In this document: in pieces, positions 53,629 through 61,346 of the stretch
Numbering within the stretch: the stretch's first letter is position 1
How the letters are laid out: each line of letters begins with the position of its first letter
DNA from: Pseudomonadota bacterium
Lineage (GTDB): Bacteria; Pseudomonadota; Gammaproteobacteria; Burkholderiales; Burkholderiaceae_B
DNA length: 64,000 nt
Assembly: GCA_023425645.1 (NCBI GenBank)
Contig: JAFACG010000045.1
Span: forward strand, 91,231 to 155,230
Direction: 5' to 3'
Notes under the pieces: generated by a model
Seen by the model: the letters and a program-made list of their open reading frames with translations, nothing else
What the model was told of the DNA's origin: nothing
The model's database searches: none
Program-made: the position numbers and the translations under genes

Positions 53629-54924
53629 TCAGAGGCTGGCCGGCCGTTCCAGTCCCAGATGGCCGCGCAGGGTGCGGTGTTCGTAATCCTGGCGGAACAG
53701 GCCTCGCTTTTGCAGCACGGGAATGACCTGCTCCACGAAATCGCGGATGCCGCCAGGCAGCGACGGCGGCATCAGGTTGAAGCCGTCCGCGCCTTCGTTG
53801 CGCCACCACAGCTCGATCTGGTCCGCGATGGATTCCGGAGTTCCCACCATGGTGCAATGGCCGCCGCCCGCGGCCAGACGGCCCAGCAATTCGCGCACGG
53901 TGGGCTGCTCGGTCTGGATGATGCGCAGCACCGTGGAGTAGCGTCCTTTGGGCCCCTTGAAGCTTTCCAGAGGCGGCAGGGGCGGCACGGGCGCGTCCAG
54001 ATCCCAGCCCATGCAATCCTGGCCCACGAACGTTCCAAGCTGACGCAGCGAGGTTTCCGCAGGCAGCAATTCGTCCAGTTCGCGCTGCTTGCGGCGCGCC
54101 TCCTCCATGGTGGAGCCCACATAGGTGACCAGGCCCGGCATGATGGGCAGGGGCACGCCCCGCCCTGTCGCCTGCACGCGCCGCTTCATGTCGCGGTAAT
54201 AGGCCTGGGCGGACGGCAGATCGTAGGCCACGGCATAGATGGCCTCGGCCTTGCGGGCCGCCAGGTCGCGTCCCTGCTCGGAAGCGCCGGCCTGGAACAG
54301 CACCGGCTGCCCCTGGGGAGAGCGCGGCAGGGTCAAGGGCCCGTCCACCAGGAAATGCTCGGCTTGATGATGTATCTGGCGCACCTTGTCCACCCGCGCG
54401 TAATCGCCCTGGCGATTCATCACCAAGGCATCGTCGGTCCAGGAATCGAACAGCTTCAGGGCCGTGTCCACGAACTCCTCGGCCCGGGCGTAACGCCAGG
54501 CATGGTCGGGCATGGCGGCATAGCCGTGGTTGCGCGCCTCCGCATCGAACATGGAAGTGACCACGTTCCAGCCCATGCGTCCTTGCGAAACATGGTCCAG
54601 CGAACACAGCATGCGCGCCGCCACGAAAGGCGTGTAGAAGGTGCTGGAGACCGTGCTGATCAGGCCGATGCGCTCGGTGGCCCGCGCCAGCGCGGACATC
54701 AGGGTCAAAGGCTCCAGGAACCAGCGCGGCCCGTCGGCCACATTGTCCGTGGACTGTCCGTCGGCAAAGAAGATGGCGTCCAGCTTGCCCTTTTCGGCCA
54801 GCTGGGTCAGTTCTTCGTAGAAGCGGGCGTCGCCCAGGCGTTCCACCTGGGAATCAGGATGGCGCCAGGCGGCGCGGTGATGGCCGCAGCCGTGTATGAA
54901 CAGGTTGAAATGCAGCTGTCTCAT
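53629..54924 (-). CDS. LLM-class flavin-dependent monooxygenase (NtaA/SnaA/DszA family), TPP-riboswitch regulated
   Basis: A 431-residue bacterial-luciferase-like monooxygenase using FMNH2 from a separate reductase. It begins MRQLHFNLFIHGCGHHRAAWRHP, then AIFFADGQ, LEPLTLMSALARATERIGLISTVSSTF, LDHVSQGRMGWNVVTS, HHQAEHFLVDGPLTLPRSPQGQPVLFQAGASEQGRDLAARKAEAIY, all diagnostic of the NtaA/SnaA/DszA group. Members open rings or remove side chains by oxidation at C, N or S. Coupled by an ATGA overlap to the SDR gene and so under the TPP riboswitch at 55768-55842. No flavin reductase gene is adjacent. Role in thiamine-related salvage is inferred from control only. Confidence 0.9.
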   Translation of the reverse strand: MRQLHFNLFIHGCGHHRAAWRHPDSQVERLGDARFYEELTQLAEKGKLDAIFFADGQSTDNVADGPRWFLEPLTLMSALARATERIGLISTVSSTFYTPFVAARMLCSLDHVSQGRMGWNVVTSMFDAEARNHGYAAMPDHAWRYARAEEFVDTALKLFDSWTDDALVMNRQGDYARVDKVRQIHHQAEHFLVDGPLTLPRSPQGQPVLFQAGASEQGRDLAARKAEAIYAVAYDLPSAQAYYRDMKRRVQATGRGVPLPIMPGLVTYVGSTMEEARRKQRELDELLPAETSLRQLGTFVGQDCMGWDLDAPVPPLPPLESFKGPKGRYSTVLRIIQTEQPTVRELLGRLAAGGGHCTMVGTPESIADQIELWWRNEGADGFNLMPPSLPGGIRDFVEQVIPVLQKRGLFRQDYEHRTLRGHLGLERPASL

Positions 54925-55703
54925 CCGTTTTTCACCAGTCCGCCATCCACGACCAGGTTCTGACCCGTGACGGCGCGCGCCCAAGGACCCGCAAAGAACA
55001 GCGCCGCATCCGCGAATTCCTCGGGCGTGGTCACCCGGCGCAGCGGCGTGCTGGCGGCGATCAGGTCGAACACCGCTTCCGGCGTGGCCGCCGAGGCGTC
55101 CGTGGTGCGCAGCAGGCCGCCGGAGATCATGTTGACGGTGATCTGCTGCGGGCCCAGATCCTGCGACAGGGTGCGCGTCAGGGACAGCAGCGCCGCCTTG
55201 GCGGCCGTGTAGTCGTGATACGGCACGACGGGATTCTGGAACAGGTTGGTGCCGATATTGATGATGCGGCCAAAGCCGGCTTCCTGCATGCCCGCCAGGG
55301 CGGCCTGCGTCGTGTTCAAGGCTCCGCCCACCACGCCTTCCAGCTGCTGATGCAGGTCGGCCCAGCGCAGCGTGTCCGCATGCGGGCGCGCATCGCCGTT
55401 GAACTTGAAGGCCGGCAAGGCATTGTTCACCACCGTGGTGACGGGCGCGCCGAAATGCTGGCGCGCCGCGGCGAACATGGCCTGAACCGCTTGCGCGTCG
55501 GTCACGTCCGCCTGCACCGCCAGGCACTGGCCGGGAAACTCGGCCGCCAGGGCCTGCGCGCCCGCCGCGCTTGTCAGGTAATTGATGACCACCCGCGCGC
55601 CCTGGCGCGCAAAGGCGCGCACCAGGCTGGCGCCCAGGCCGCGCGCCCCGCCGGTGACGAGGACGACTTGCCGTGAGAGTTCCGAAATAGTGTCCAGAGA
55701 CAT
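54921..55703 (-). CDS. SDR family oxidoreductase (FabG-like), TPP-riboswitch regulated
   Basis: Short-chain dehydrogenase of 260 residues with TGGARGLGASLVRAFARQGARVV, NNALPAF where NNAG is usual, IINIGTNLF, catalytic YHDYTAAKAAL and the end GQNLVVDGGLVKNG. The expected catalytic serine position is taken by a threonine/asparagine stretch (NIGTN), a variation worth noting. GGAAGGA precedes ATG 55703. First gene behind the minus-strand TPP riboswitch, coupled to the flavin monooxygenase. The substrate is unknown. Confidence 0.88.
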   Translation of the reverse strand: MSLDTISELSRQVVLVTGGARGLGASLVRAFARQGARVVINYLTSAAGAQALAAEFPGQCLAVQADVTDAQAVQAMFAAARQHFGAPVTTVVNNALPAFKFNGDARPHADTLRWADLHQQLEGVVGGALNTTQAALAGMQEAGFGRIINIGTNLFQNPVVPYHDYTAAKAALLSLTRTLSQDLGPQQITVNMISGGLLRTTDASAATPEAVFDLIAASTPLRRVTTPEEFADAALFFAGPWARAVTGQNLVVDGGLVKNG

Positions 55704-55767
55704 GACATTCCTTCCAAAGATTCGGCGAGGATGTCAGCCCTGTTCGGACAGGGGAAATGAGGGTTCG

Positions 55768-55842
55768 ACATCCCTTCGCCAGTATGAGCTGGATCAGGTT
55801 CGACGGGTTTTATCTCAGCCCTTTTGAAAAGGACACCCCGTG
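55768..55842 (-). ncRNA. TPP riboswitch (thi box) of the SDR-LLM operon
   Basis: Read on the minus strand the conserved pieces come in order: GGGGTGTCC, a short P3 hairpin, GGGCTGAGA, ACCCG, CGAACCTGATCCAGCT and CGAAGGGA. This is a canonical thiamine pyrophosphate aptamer. Between it and the SDR start are 65 bases holding a small hairpin (CCCTGT/ACAGGG, 55738-55753) without a T-run, so control is probably at translation, by occluding GGAAGGA. Confidence 0.95.
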
Positions 55843-55884
55843 CCGCAGGGCAGACCATAGCACAGAACGCGCCTTCAGTCTTTA

Positions 55885-55913
55885 TTGACTTTCAGGCCGC
55901 ACGCTTCTAAGCT
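55885..55913 (+). promoter_or_regulatory. Promoter of the riboswitch-symporter transcript
   Basis: TTGACT (55885-55890) and TAAGCT (55908-55913) with 17-base spacing, placing the start near 55920, just before the plus-strand aptamer at 55926. The location fits exactly. Confidence 0.6.
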
Positions 55914-55925
55914 TTGCGCAGTTCC

Positions 55926-56103
55926 TGGGGGAGTCCTTGGAACGTGTTCATTCCACGGCCCGCAAGACGGCGACCAACCGCAGTCCTGGCGCGCGACGGC
56001 AAGGCCATGAAAAGACCATGAACACGTTCTTGACGGGCTGAGATTCCGCTCTCATGCGGTAACCCTTCGAACCTGATCCGGATCATGCCGGCGAAGGGAA
56101 GGA
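55926..56103 (+). ncRNA. TPP riboswitch with extended P3 arm, upstream of the symporter
   Basis: The 3' half is canonical: GGGCTGAGATT, an optional P3a hairpin (CCGC/GCGG), AACCC, TTCGAACCTGATCCGGATCATGCCGGCGAAGGGAA in pieces at 56034-56101. The 5' GGGG strand lies far upstream at 55927-55931. In between is a 12-base inverted repeat (GAACGTGTTCAT at 55940 and ATGAACACGTTC at 56018-56029), so the P3 arm is about 100 bases long. The 5' strand reads GGGGAG instead of GGGGTG. The aptamer core is clear; the exact 5' boundary is less so. Confidence 0.88.
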
Positions 56104-56253
56104 AACGCGGCCCATCGGCCTGCCTGCAGCCCGTCACGCTGCGCACGCCGCCTCACACGCCCATTTCTATCCCTCCATTCTTGTCCGCCCTGCGCCCAAC
56201 CGGGCCGCTGCAGGCGGGTTCGCGCCTGCCCTGTCAGGCTTTGGGGAGATATC

Positions 56254-57699
56254 ATGCTGAACCAGAACGCCACGCTGCTGTGGCTGCTTGCCTTTTCAAC
56301 CCTGTTCGCGGTGGCCGGGGTGCTGTACGCCCGGCGCCAGAACGGTTCCCTGGAAGACTTCGTGGTGGCGCGCAACAGCCAGAGCGCGCTGGCCACCATC
56401 CTGACCCTGCTGGCCTCGTCCCTGGGCGCGTGGATCCTGTTTTCCCCCGCCCAGGCGGCCACCTGGGGCGGCCTGTCCGCCGTGATCGGCTATGCGCTGG
56501 GCTCCATGTCCCCGCGCCTGGTCATGATCCCGCTGGGCAAGCGCATGCGCGAGCTGCTGCCGCGCGGCCACAGCCTGACCGAGTTCGTCATCGCCCGTTA
56601 CGGCCGGCCCATGTATGCGCTCACCTTGCTGATCATGCTGTTCTACATGTTCATCGCCATGACGGCGGAAATCACCGCCATGTCCAAGATGATCACCCTG
56701 ATCGCGCCCATTCCCTTGTGGGTCACGGCCAGCGTGGTGCTGGTGGCCACGCTGATCTACACCTCCTACGGCGGCCTGCGCGCCTCCATCTTCACGGACA
56801 AGGTGCAGATGCTGGTGATCGTGCCCATGCTGTTCCTGATCGTGCTGCTCGGCTGGCAGGCCGTAGGCGGCCCGGCGCAATTGCTGCGCACCGTGGAGCT
56901 GCAGGCGCCGCGCCTGGTGGAGCTGAGCGACCCGGTCGGCGTCAAGGCGGGCCTGACCTTTTTCGTGGCCATCCTGCTGACCGGCCTGTTCCACCAGGGC
57001 AACTGGCAGCGCATCTATGCCGCCCGGAGCGACAAGGCCATGCGCAACGGCTTTCTGCTGGGCGGCCTGTTCGTGGCGCCCTTCATCTTCCTGATGGGCT
57101 TGTTCGGCCTGGCCTTCGTGGGCCTGGGCGGCCAGGGCGACAGCTCCGTGGCGCTGTTCAACGTGATTCTGCCCCAGGCGCCCGTCTGGTTCCTGGTGCT
57201 GCTGATCCCGCTGGGCCTGTCGCTGGTCATGAGCAGTGCCGACACCGTCATCAGCGCCGTCTCCAGCCTGGTGGCCGTGGACCTGGGCCGACTGATGCCC
57301 CAGCGCAGCACCGCCCAGATGATGCGCCTGGCGCGCTGGCTGGTGTGGCTAAGCGCCATCCCGGTGCTGGTGGCCTCCTCCCAGGGCTACAGCGTGCTGT
57401 ACCTGTTCCTGCTGGCCGATCTGCTGTGCTCGGCCGCGGCCTTCCCGGTGTTCTTCGGACTGTACAGCCGCCGCTACGACGGCATCACGGCCACCCTCAG
57501 CACCGTGGCGGGCCTGGCTGCGGGACTGGCCATCTTCCCGCGCCCCGACGGTCCGCTGGACTATCTGCTGGAATCCTTCGTGCTGGCGGCCGTGGTGCCC
57601 GCGCTGGTCACCGCCATCATCATGCCCCTGCGCCGGCGCCTGCCTCAGTTCGACTTCGGCAAGCTGGCCGGCTCCACGCGGGTGCTGGACCAGAACTGA
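56254..57699 (+). CDS. Sodium:solute symporter, TPP-riboswitch regulated (possible thiamine-precursor importer)
   Basis: Membrane carrier of 481 residues in the SSS (PanF/PutP) family with about 13 hydrophobic segments. Visible: DFVVARNSQSALATILTLLASSLGAWILFSPAQAA, SLTEFVIARYGRPMYALTLLIML, GGLRASIFTDKVQMLVIVPML, LSLVMSSADTVISAVSSLVAVD (sodium-site region). GGGGAGATATC precedes the ATG. The TPP aptamer 150 bases upstream says the cargo is thiamine, HMP, a thiazole or a breakdown product. Comparative work has named TPP-controlled SSS carriers ThiV, and this may be one; identity not verified. Confidence 0.9.
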   Translation: MLNQNATLLWLLAFSTLFAVAGVLYARRQNGSLEDFVVARNSQSALATILTLLASSLGAWILFSPAQAATWGGLSAVIGYALGSMSPRLVMIPLGKRMRELLPRGHSLTEFVIARYGRPMYALTLLIMLFYMFIAMTAEITAMSKMITLIAPIPLWVTASVVLVATLIYTSYGGLRASIFTDKVQMLVIVPMLFLIVLLGWQAVGGPAQLLRTVELQAPRLVELSDPVGVKAGLTFFVAILLTGLFHQGNWQRIYAARSDKAMRNGFLLGGLFVAPFIFLMGLFGLAFVGLGGQGDSSVALFNVILPQAPVWFLVLLIPLGLSLVMSSADTVISAVSSLVAVDLGRLMPQRSTAQMMRLARWLVWLSAIPVLVASSQGYSVLYLFLLADLLCSAAAFPVFFGLYSRRYDGITATLSTVAGLAAGLAIFPRPDGPLDYLLESFVLAAVVPALVTAIIMPLRRRLPQFDFGKLAGSTRVLDQN

Positions 57700-57763
57700 A
57701 TTTGATCACGCACAGGCGCGCCGATCTCGCCATGAAGGACGGGGCTGGCGCGCAAGTACAGGA

Positions 57764-58597
57764 TCAGGGCTGGATCTGCCCCTCAGGGGCCGTCAACAGA
57801 ATCAGCTCCACGCGCCGGTTGCTGGCCCGCCCTTCGGAGCTCGCGTTGTCACCCAGAGGCCGCGTATCGGCATAGCCCACGGCGCTCAAGCGTTGACTGG
57901 CCACGCCATTGGATTCCAGATAGCGCACCACGCTGCCGGCGCGCGCGCCGGACAGTTCCCAGTTCGAGGGGTAGCGGTAGCTGCGAATGGGCACCGAATC
58001 CGTATGGCCTTCGATGACGATCTGGTGCGATGTGGAGTTCAGCACCGTCACCAGCTTGCGCAGCACGCCCAGGCCTTCCAGCCCCAGGTCCGCGCCACCC
58101 GAAGAGAACAGGATTTCGCTGTTGATGCGGAAACTGATGGACTTGTCGTTGACCACGATGTCGATATCGTCGCCCAGTCCGTCCAGCTGCAGGCCATGAT
58201 CGCCCGCGCCCTGCCCCGGCGCCTTGCCGCTTTCGGGCAGCAGCCCCGCTCCGGCCGGCATCACGCCGGCGCCGGCGGCCCCGGCCTGGGCCACTGCCGC
58301 CGCCCCGCCCTGCCCCGCGCCCGCTTCCGACTGGGCGCGCTTGCCGGCGAAGGACAGCATGACGATCATCAGCACCAGCAGCAGCGTCATCATGTCCAGA
58401 TAGGTGGTCAACCAGGACTCTTCTTCCTCGGGCGCGGCCAGCGCCGGCTCGTCCCAGCGGCGCCCCCGCCGCGCGGCGAGATTGCCGGCCAGCTGCTGCT
58501 CGGCCATGCCGCGACGCGCTTCTTCCAGCTCCTTCTGGACGGCCTTCTGGCGCTCCGCCAGTTCGCCCAGGGTGATGTCCTGCTCCTTGCGTGCCAT
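57764..58597 (-). CDS. MotB/OmpA-domain stator protein
   Basis: A 277-residue inner-membrane protein with one N-terminal membrane segment (WLTTYLDMMTLLLVLMIVMLSFA) carrying D68 in the ion-channel position, and a C-terminal OmpA/MotB peptidoglycan-binding domain (INSEILFSSGGADLG, VIEGHTDSVPI, WELSGARAGSVVRYL, GYADTRPLGDNASSEGRASNRRVELILL). A cytoplasmic N-terminal extension of about 60 residues precedes the segment, and an Ala/Gly-rich linker follows. Five bases after the MotA-like gene. Stator of flagellum or another ion-driven machine. Confidence 0.87.
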   Translation of the reverse strand: MARKEQDITLGELAERQKAVQKELEEARRGMAEQQLAGNLAARRGRRWDEPALAAPEEEESWLTTYLDMMTLLLVLMIVMLSFAGKRAQSEAGAGQGGAAAVAQAGAAGAGVMPAGAGLLPESGKAPGQGAGDHGLQLDGLGDDIDIVVNDKSISFRINSEILFSSGGADLGLEGLGVLRKLVTVLNSTSHQIVIEGHTDSVPIRSYRYPSNWELSGARAGSVVRYLESNGVASQRLSAVGYADTRPLGDNASSEGRASNRRVELILLTAPEGQIQP

Positions 58598-58602
58598 GGC
58601 GA

Positions 58603-59418
58603 TCAGCTCCGTTCGGGAGCCGGATCGGGATCGTCGTCTCGGCCGCCCCGGTCGTTGATTTCATCCTGATACTGAGCCATGAAGGAATTCAGGGTTTCAC
58701 GCATCAGGGCCGGACCGCGCCGCTGGCTCATCATGGACACGCCCTGCATGATCATGTTCATCAGCACCACGCGCTGTTCGGTGCGGCGTTCCAGCTTGAC
58801 GGCCACGGGCTTGAAGACCAGGTTGGACAGCAGCACGCCGTAGAAGGTCGTCATCAGCGCCAGCGCCATCTGCTGGCCGATGGACGTGATGTCGCCATCG
58901 CCCAGCAGGAACATCAGGTTCACCAGGCCGATCAGCGTGCCCACCATGCCGAAGGCGGGCGCAAAGCTGGCCATCAGGCGGAACAGCTGGGCCTCCGCAT
59001 GTTCTCGCGCACGCAGCCGGCTGATGCGCCATTGCAGCAGATCCTGGATGTCTTCTTCAGGCGCCCGGTCTATGACCAGCTGCACGCCGGTCTTCAGAAA
59101 CGGATTGGCCACTTTCTCCAGCGCGGTCTCCACCGCGCGTATGTCGCCCATCATCCACAGGCGCGAGATGTTGATCAGCTCGTCCATGTCCTGCTGGGTA
59201 TACAGGCGTTCGTTGCGCAGCACGGTGCCGATCAGCCCGAAGATGCGCACCACTTCGCTCAGGGGATAGCTGATGAAGGTGGCCGCCAGCGTGCCCACCA
59301 GCACCACGGCCAGGCTGGGCAGGTCCACGAACAGGGCGGGATTTTCAGCGGTAAAGAAAAGGATGACGGCGAACAGCAGCACGCTGGCCACGATGCCGAT
59401 CAGGGTAGAGGGATTCAT
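58603..59418 (-). CDS. MotA/PomA-like stator protein
   Basis: A 271-residue protein starting MNPSTLIGIVASVLLFAVILFF with four hydrophobic segments: two near the N-terminus (to LAATFISYPL), two at about 165-215 (FAPAFGMVGTLIGLVNLMFLLG, MALALMTTFYGVLLSNLVF). The long cytoplasmic loop between them and the TLIGLV motif are PomA/MotA features; sequence style nearer PomA. ATG 59418 with AGGAC upstream. It forms the ion channel with the MotB-like protein. Confidence 0.88.
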   Translation of the reverse strand: MNPSTLIGIVASVLLFAVILFFTAENPALFVDLPSLAVVLVGTLAATFISYPLSEVVRIFGLIGTVLRNERLYTQQDMDELINISRLWMMGDIRAVETALEKVANPFLKTGVQLVIDRAPEEDIQDLLQWRISRLRAREHAEAQLFRLMASFAPAFGMVGTLIGLVNLMFLLGDGDITSIGQQMALALMTTFYGVLLSNLVFKPVAVKLERRTEQRVVLMNMIMQGVSMMSQRRGPALMRETLNSFMAQYQDEINDRGGRDDDPDPAPERS

Positions 59419-59506
59419 GCACAAGTCCTGGTTGCGGGCCCAACGGCCCTCAACCCTACATATCGGCCCTGCGAGGACTTTCTTTAGACGTGAAGATTGA
59501 TCTGGA

Positions 59507-59953
59507 TCAATCCGCGCGCTCGTACCAGACCTGGATGTCCGCCTGCACGCGCACCGGCGTCGTGCTGCCGGCCCAGCTCCAGACCTCGTGCTGCAGGACG
59601 AAGCCGCGCCGCGCGTCCTGGCCCGCGAAGGCGCTGGTGTTCAATACGGCGCCGTTCATGTCCACGCAGGGGCCGCCGCCGTCCAGGCACAGGCGGCTTT
59701 TCAACACGGCGCGGCCGCCATGGCGATAGCTGACATGCACCTTGCGTATCGTGACCGCAGCGCTTGAACGCGCCAGCTCCGGCGGGGCCGGAAACGACTG
59801 GGTGGCGCGCGGCAGCCCGGTGGTGATCGCTGGTCCCAGTTGCTGGGTTCCCCACGACAGGGACGCTGCCTGCGCCGGCATCACTGCCGACATGGCGACA
59901 AACGTGCTTTGAATTAAAAATCTGTTTAAAAAAACAGTGAATTTCTTTTCCAT
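59507..59953 (-). CDS. FlhE-like periplasmic protein
   Basis: 148 residues with a signal peptide (about 29 residues, ends AQA). The mature part resembles FlhE in layout: RLCLDGGGPCVDMNGAVLNTSAFAG with the paired cysteines of FlhE, then FVLQHEVWSWAGSTTPVRVQADIQVWYERAD. FlhE is a periplasmic protein linked to flagellar export gating. Upstream of the motA/motB-like genes by 88 bases on the same strand, which supports a flagellar link. Assignment from memory of FlhE, so moderate confidence. Confidence 0.6.
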   Translation of the reverse strand: MEKKFTVFLNRFLIQSTFVAMSAVMPAQAASLSWGTQQLGPAITTGLPRATQSFPAPPELARSSAAVTIRKVHVSYRHGGRAVLKSRLCLDGGGPCVDMNGAVLNTSAFAGQDARRGFVLQHEVWSWAGSTTPVRVQADIQVWYERAD

Positions 59954-60140
59954 GTCTGTTTCGTTTTCGTTTCACTGTATTTTTATACAGATAAAATAAG
60001 CGCCTTAACGAAAGCTGGGGCCCGACTTAAGTTTTTTTTCAACTTTTGCGCGTAAGCGACTAATATAGCTGGACATTTTTCTGGTAGCATTAGCGCACGG
60101 ATCTGATTGAAGTTCTGTTTCTCGCCCACGGAAACCGAAG

Positions 60141-61145
60141 ATGCAACAACACAGAAAAAAGAATTTTATACGCCTGGCGCTCAGCGTCTTGTTTTCAGTG
60201 CCCTTTTCCACCTCCACCCTGGCCCAGACCGTCGCCCTGGCGCCCCAGGCCGTCACGGCAGAGCCCGCCTCGGCCGTCAGCTACAAGGCCCCGCACCTGG
60301 TCTTCAAGAAGAACCTGCAGCCGGTCACCTATACCGAAAACGACAGCCAGCGCGCCCTGAACAGCCTCAAGCACGACGCCTTGATCCAGAACGCCGCCCT
60401 GCGCTCGGAGATCGCCTTCGTCCAGGACCTGGAGTCGGCCACCGTGCTGTACCAGAAGAACAGCGACGCCGTGCGGCCCATCGCCTCGATCACCAAGCTG
60501 ATGACCGCCCTGGTCGTGGCCGAGTCCGGCCTGCCCATGGACGAAATGCTGCAGATCATCGACGATGACGTGGACCGCGTCAAATATTCCAGTTCACGCC
60601 TGAGCGTGGGTTCCACCCTGAGCCGCGCCGACATGATGCATCTGGCCCTGATGTCCTCGGAGAACCGCGCCGCCCACGCCCTGGGCCGCAACTACCCCGG
60701 CGGCCTGGCCGCCTTCGTGCGCGCCATGAACGACAAGGCGCGCGCCCTGGGCATGCGCAACACGCATTTCGTCGAGCCTACCGGCCTGTCCAGCGACAAC
60801 GTCTCCAGCCCGCGTGATCTGGTCAAGCTGCTGGCCGCCGCCAGCAAGCAGCCGCGCATCCACCAGTACACCACCAACGACCAATATTCCGTGCAGGTCG
60901 GCCGCGGCCGCCAGCTGGTGTTCAACAACACCAACCGCCTGGTCAAGAACGCCAACTGGGACATCCAGGTCTCCAAGACCGGCTTCATCAACGAAGCCGG
61001 CGAATGCCTGGTCATGCTCACCAAGATCGAAGACCGCGAAGTGGCCATCGTCCTGCTGAACTCCTCCGGCCGCTACTCCCGTATCGGCGACGCCGTGCGC
61101 ATCCGCAATCTGGTCGAAAAATCGAATGGGCTGGCCATGCTGTGA
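60141..61145 (+). CDS. pbpG: D-alanyl-D-alanine endopeptidase PBP7 (PbpG-like)
   Basis: Periplasmic low-molecular-mass penicillin-binding protein of 334 residues that cleaves peptidoglycan cross-links. Signal peptide about residues 1-29 (ends LAQ). The three active-site motifs are SITK (116-119), SEN (173-175) and KTG (279-281), with NTHFVEPTGLSSDNVSSPRDLVKL in between. The C-terminus has no amphipathic anchor, favouring the soluble PBP7 type over PBP5. Followed by a strong terminator. Confidence 0.93.
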   Translation: MQQHRKKNFIRLALSVLFSVPFSTSTLAQTVALAPQAVTAEPASAVSYKAPHLVFKKNLQPVTYTENDSQRALNSLKHDALIQNAALRSEIAFVQDLESATVLYQKNSDAVRPIASITKLMTALVVAESGLPMDEMLQIIDDDVDRVKYSSSRLSVGSTLSRADMMHLALMSSENRAAHALGRNYPGGLAAFVRAMNDKARALGMRNTHFVEPTGLSSDNVSSPRDLVKLLAAASKQPRIHQYTTNDQYSVQVGRGRQLVFNNTNRLVKNANWDIQVSKTGFINEAGECLVMLTKIEDREVAIVLLNSSGRYSRIGDAVRIRNLVEKSNGLAML

Positions 61146-61174
61146 CGTAATGGCGGTTTGCCTTTGAACAAGAG

Positions 61175-61203
61175 ATACCCCGCTTTGGCGGGGTATTTTT
61201 TTG
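61175..61203 (+). terminator. Terminator after pbpG
   Basis: Nine-pair stem ATACCCCGC/GCGGGGTAT with a four-base loop and a run of seven T. Confidence 0.92.
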
Positions 61204-61346
61204 CGCTTGAAGGCGATGAGGGTCACACCCCGGAATGACGACGTGGAGCATGAAATCAGGATCCCTCAGCTGCGCTTCGCCTTGACGAAATGAATTTCGT
61301 GCCACAACGTTATGGTTGCATAAGGCAATCAATATGGGGGGCAGCC

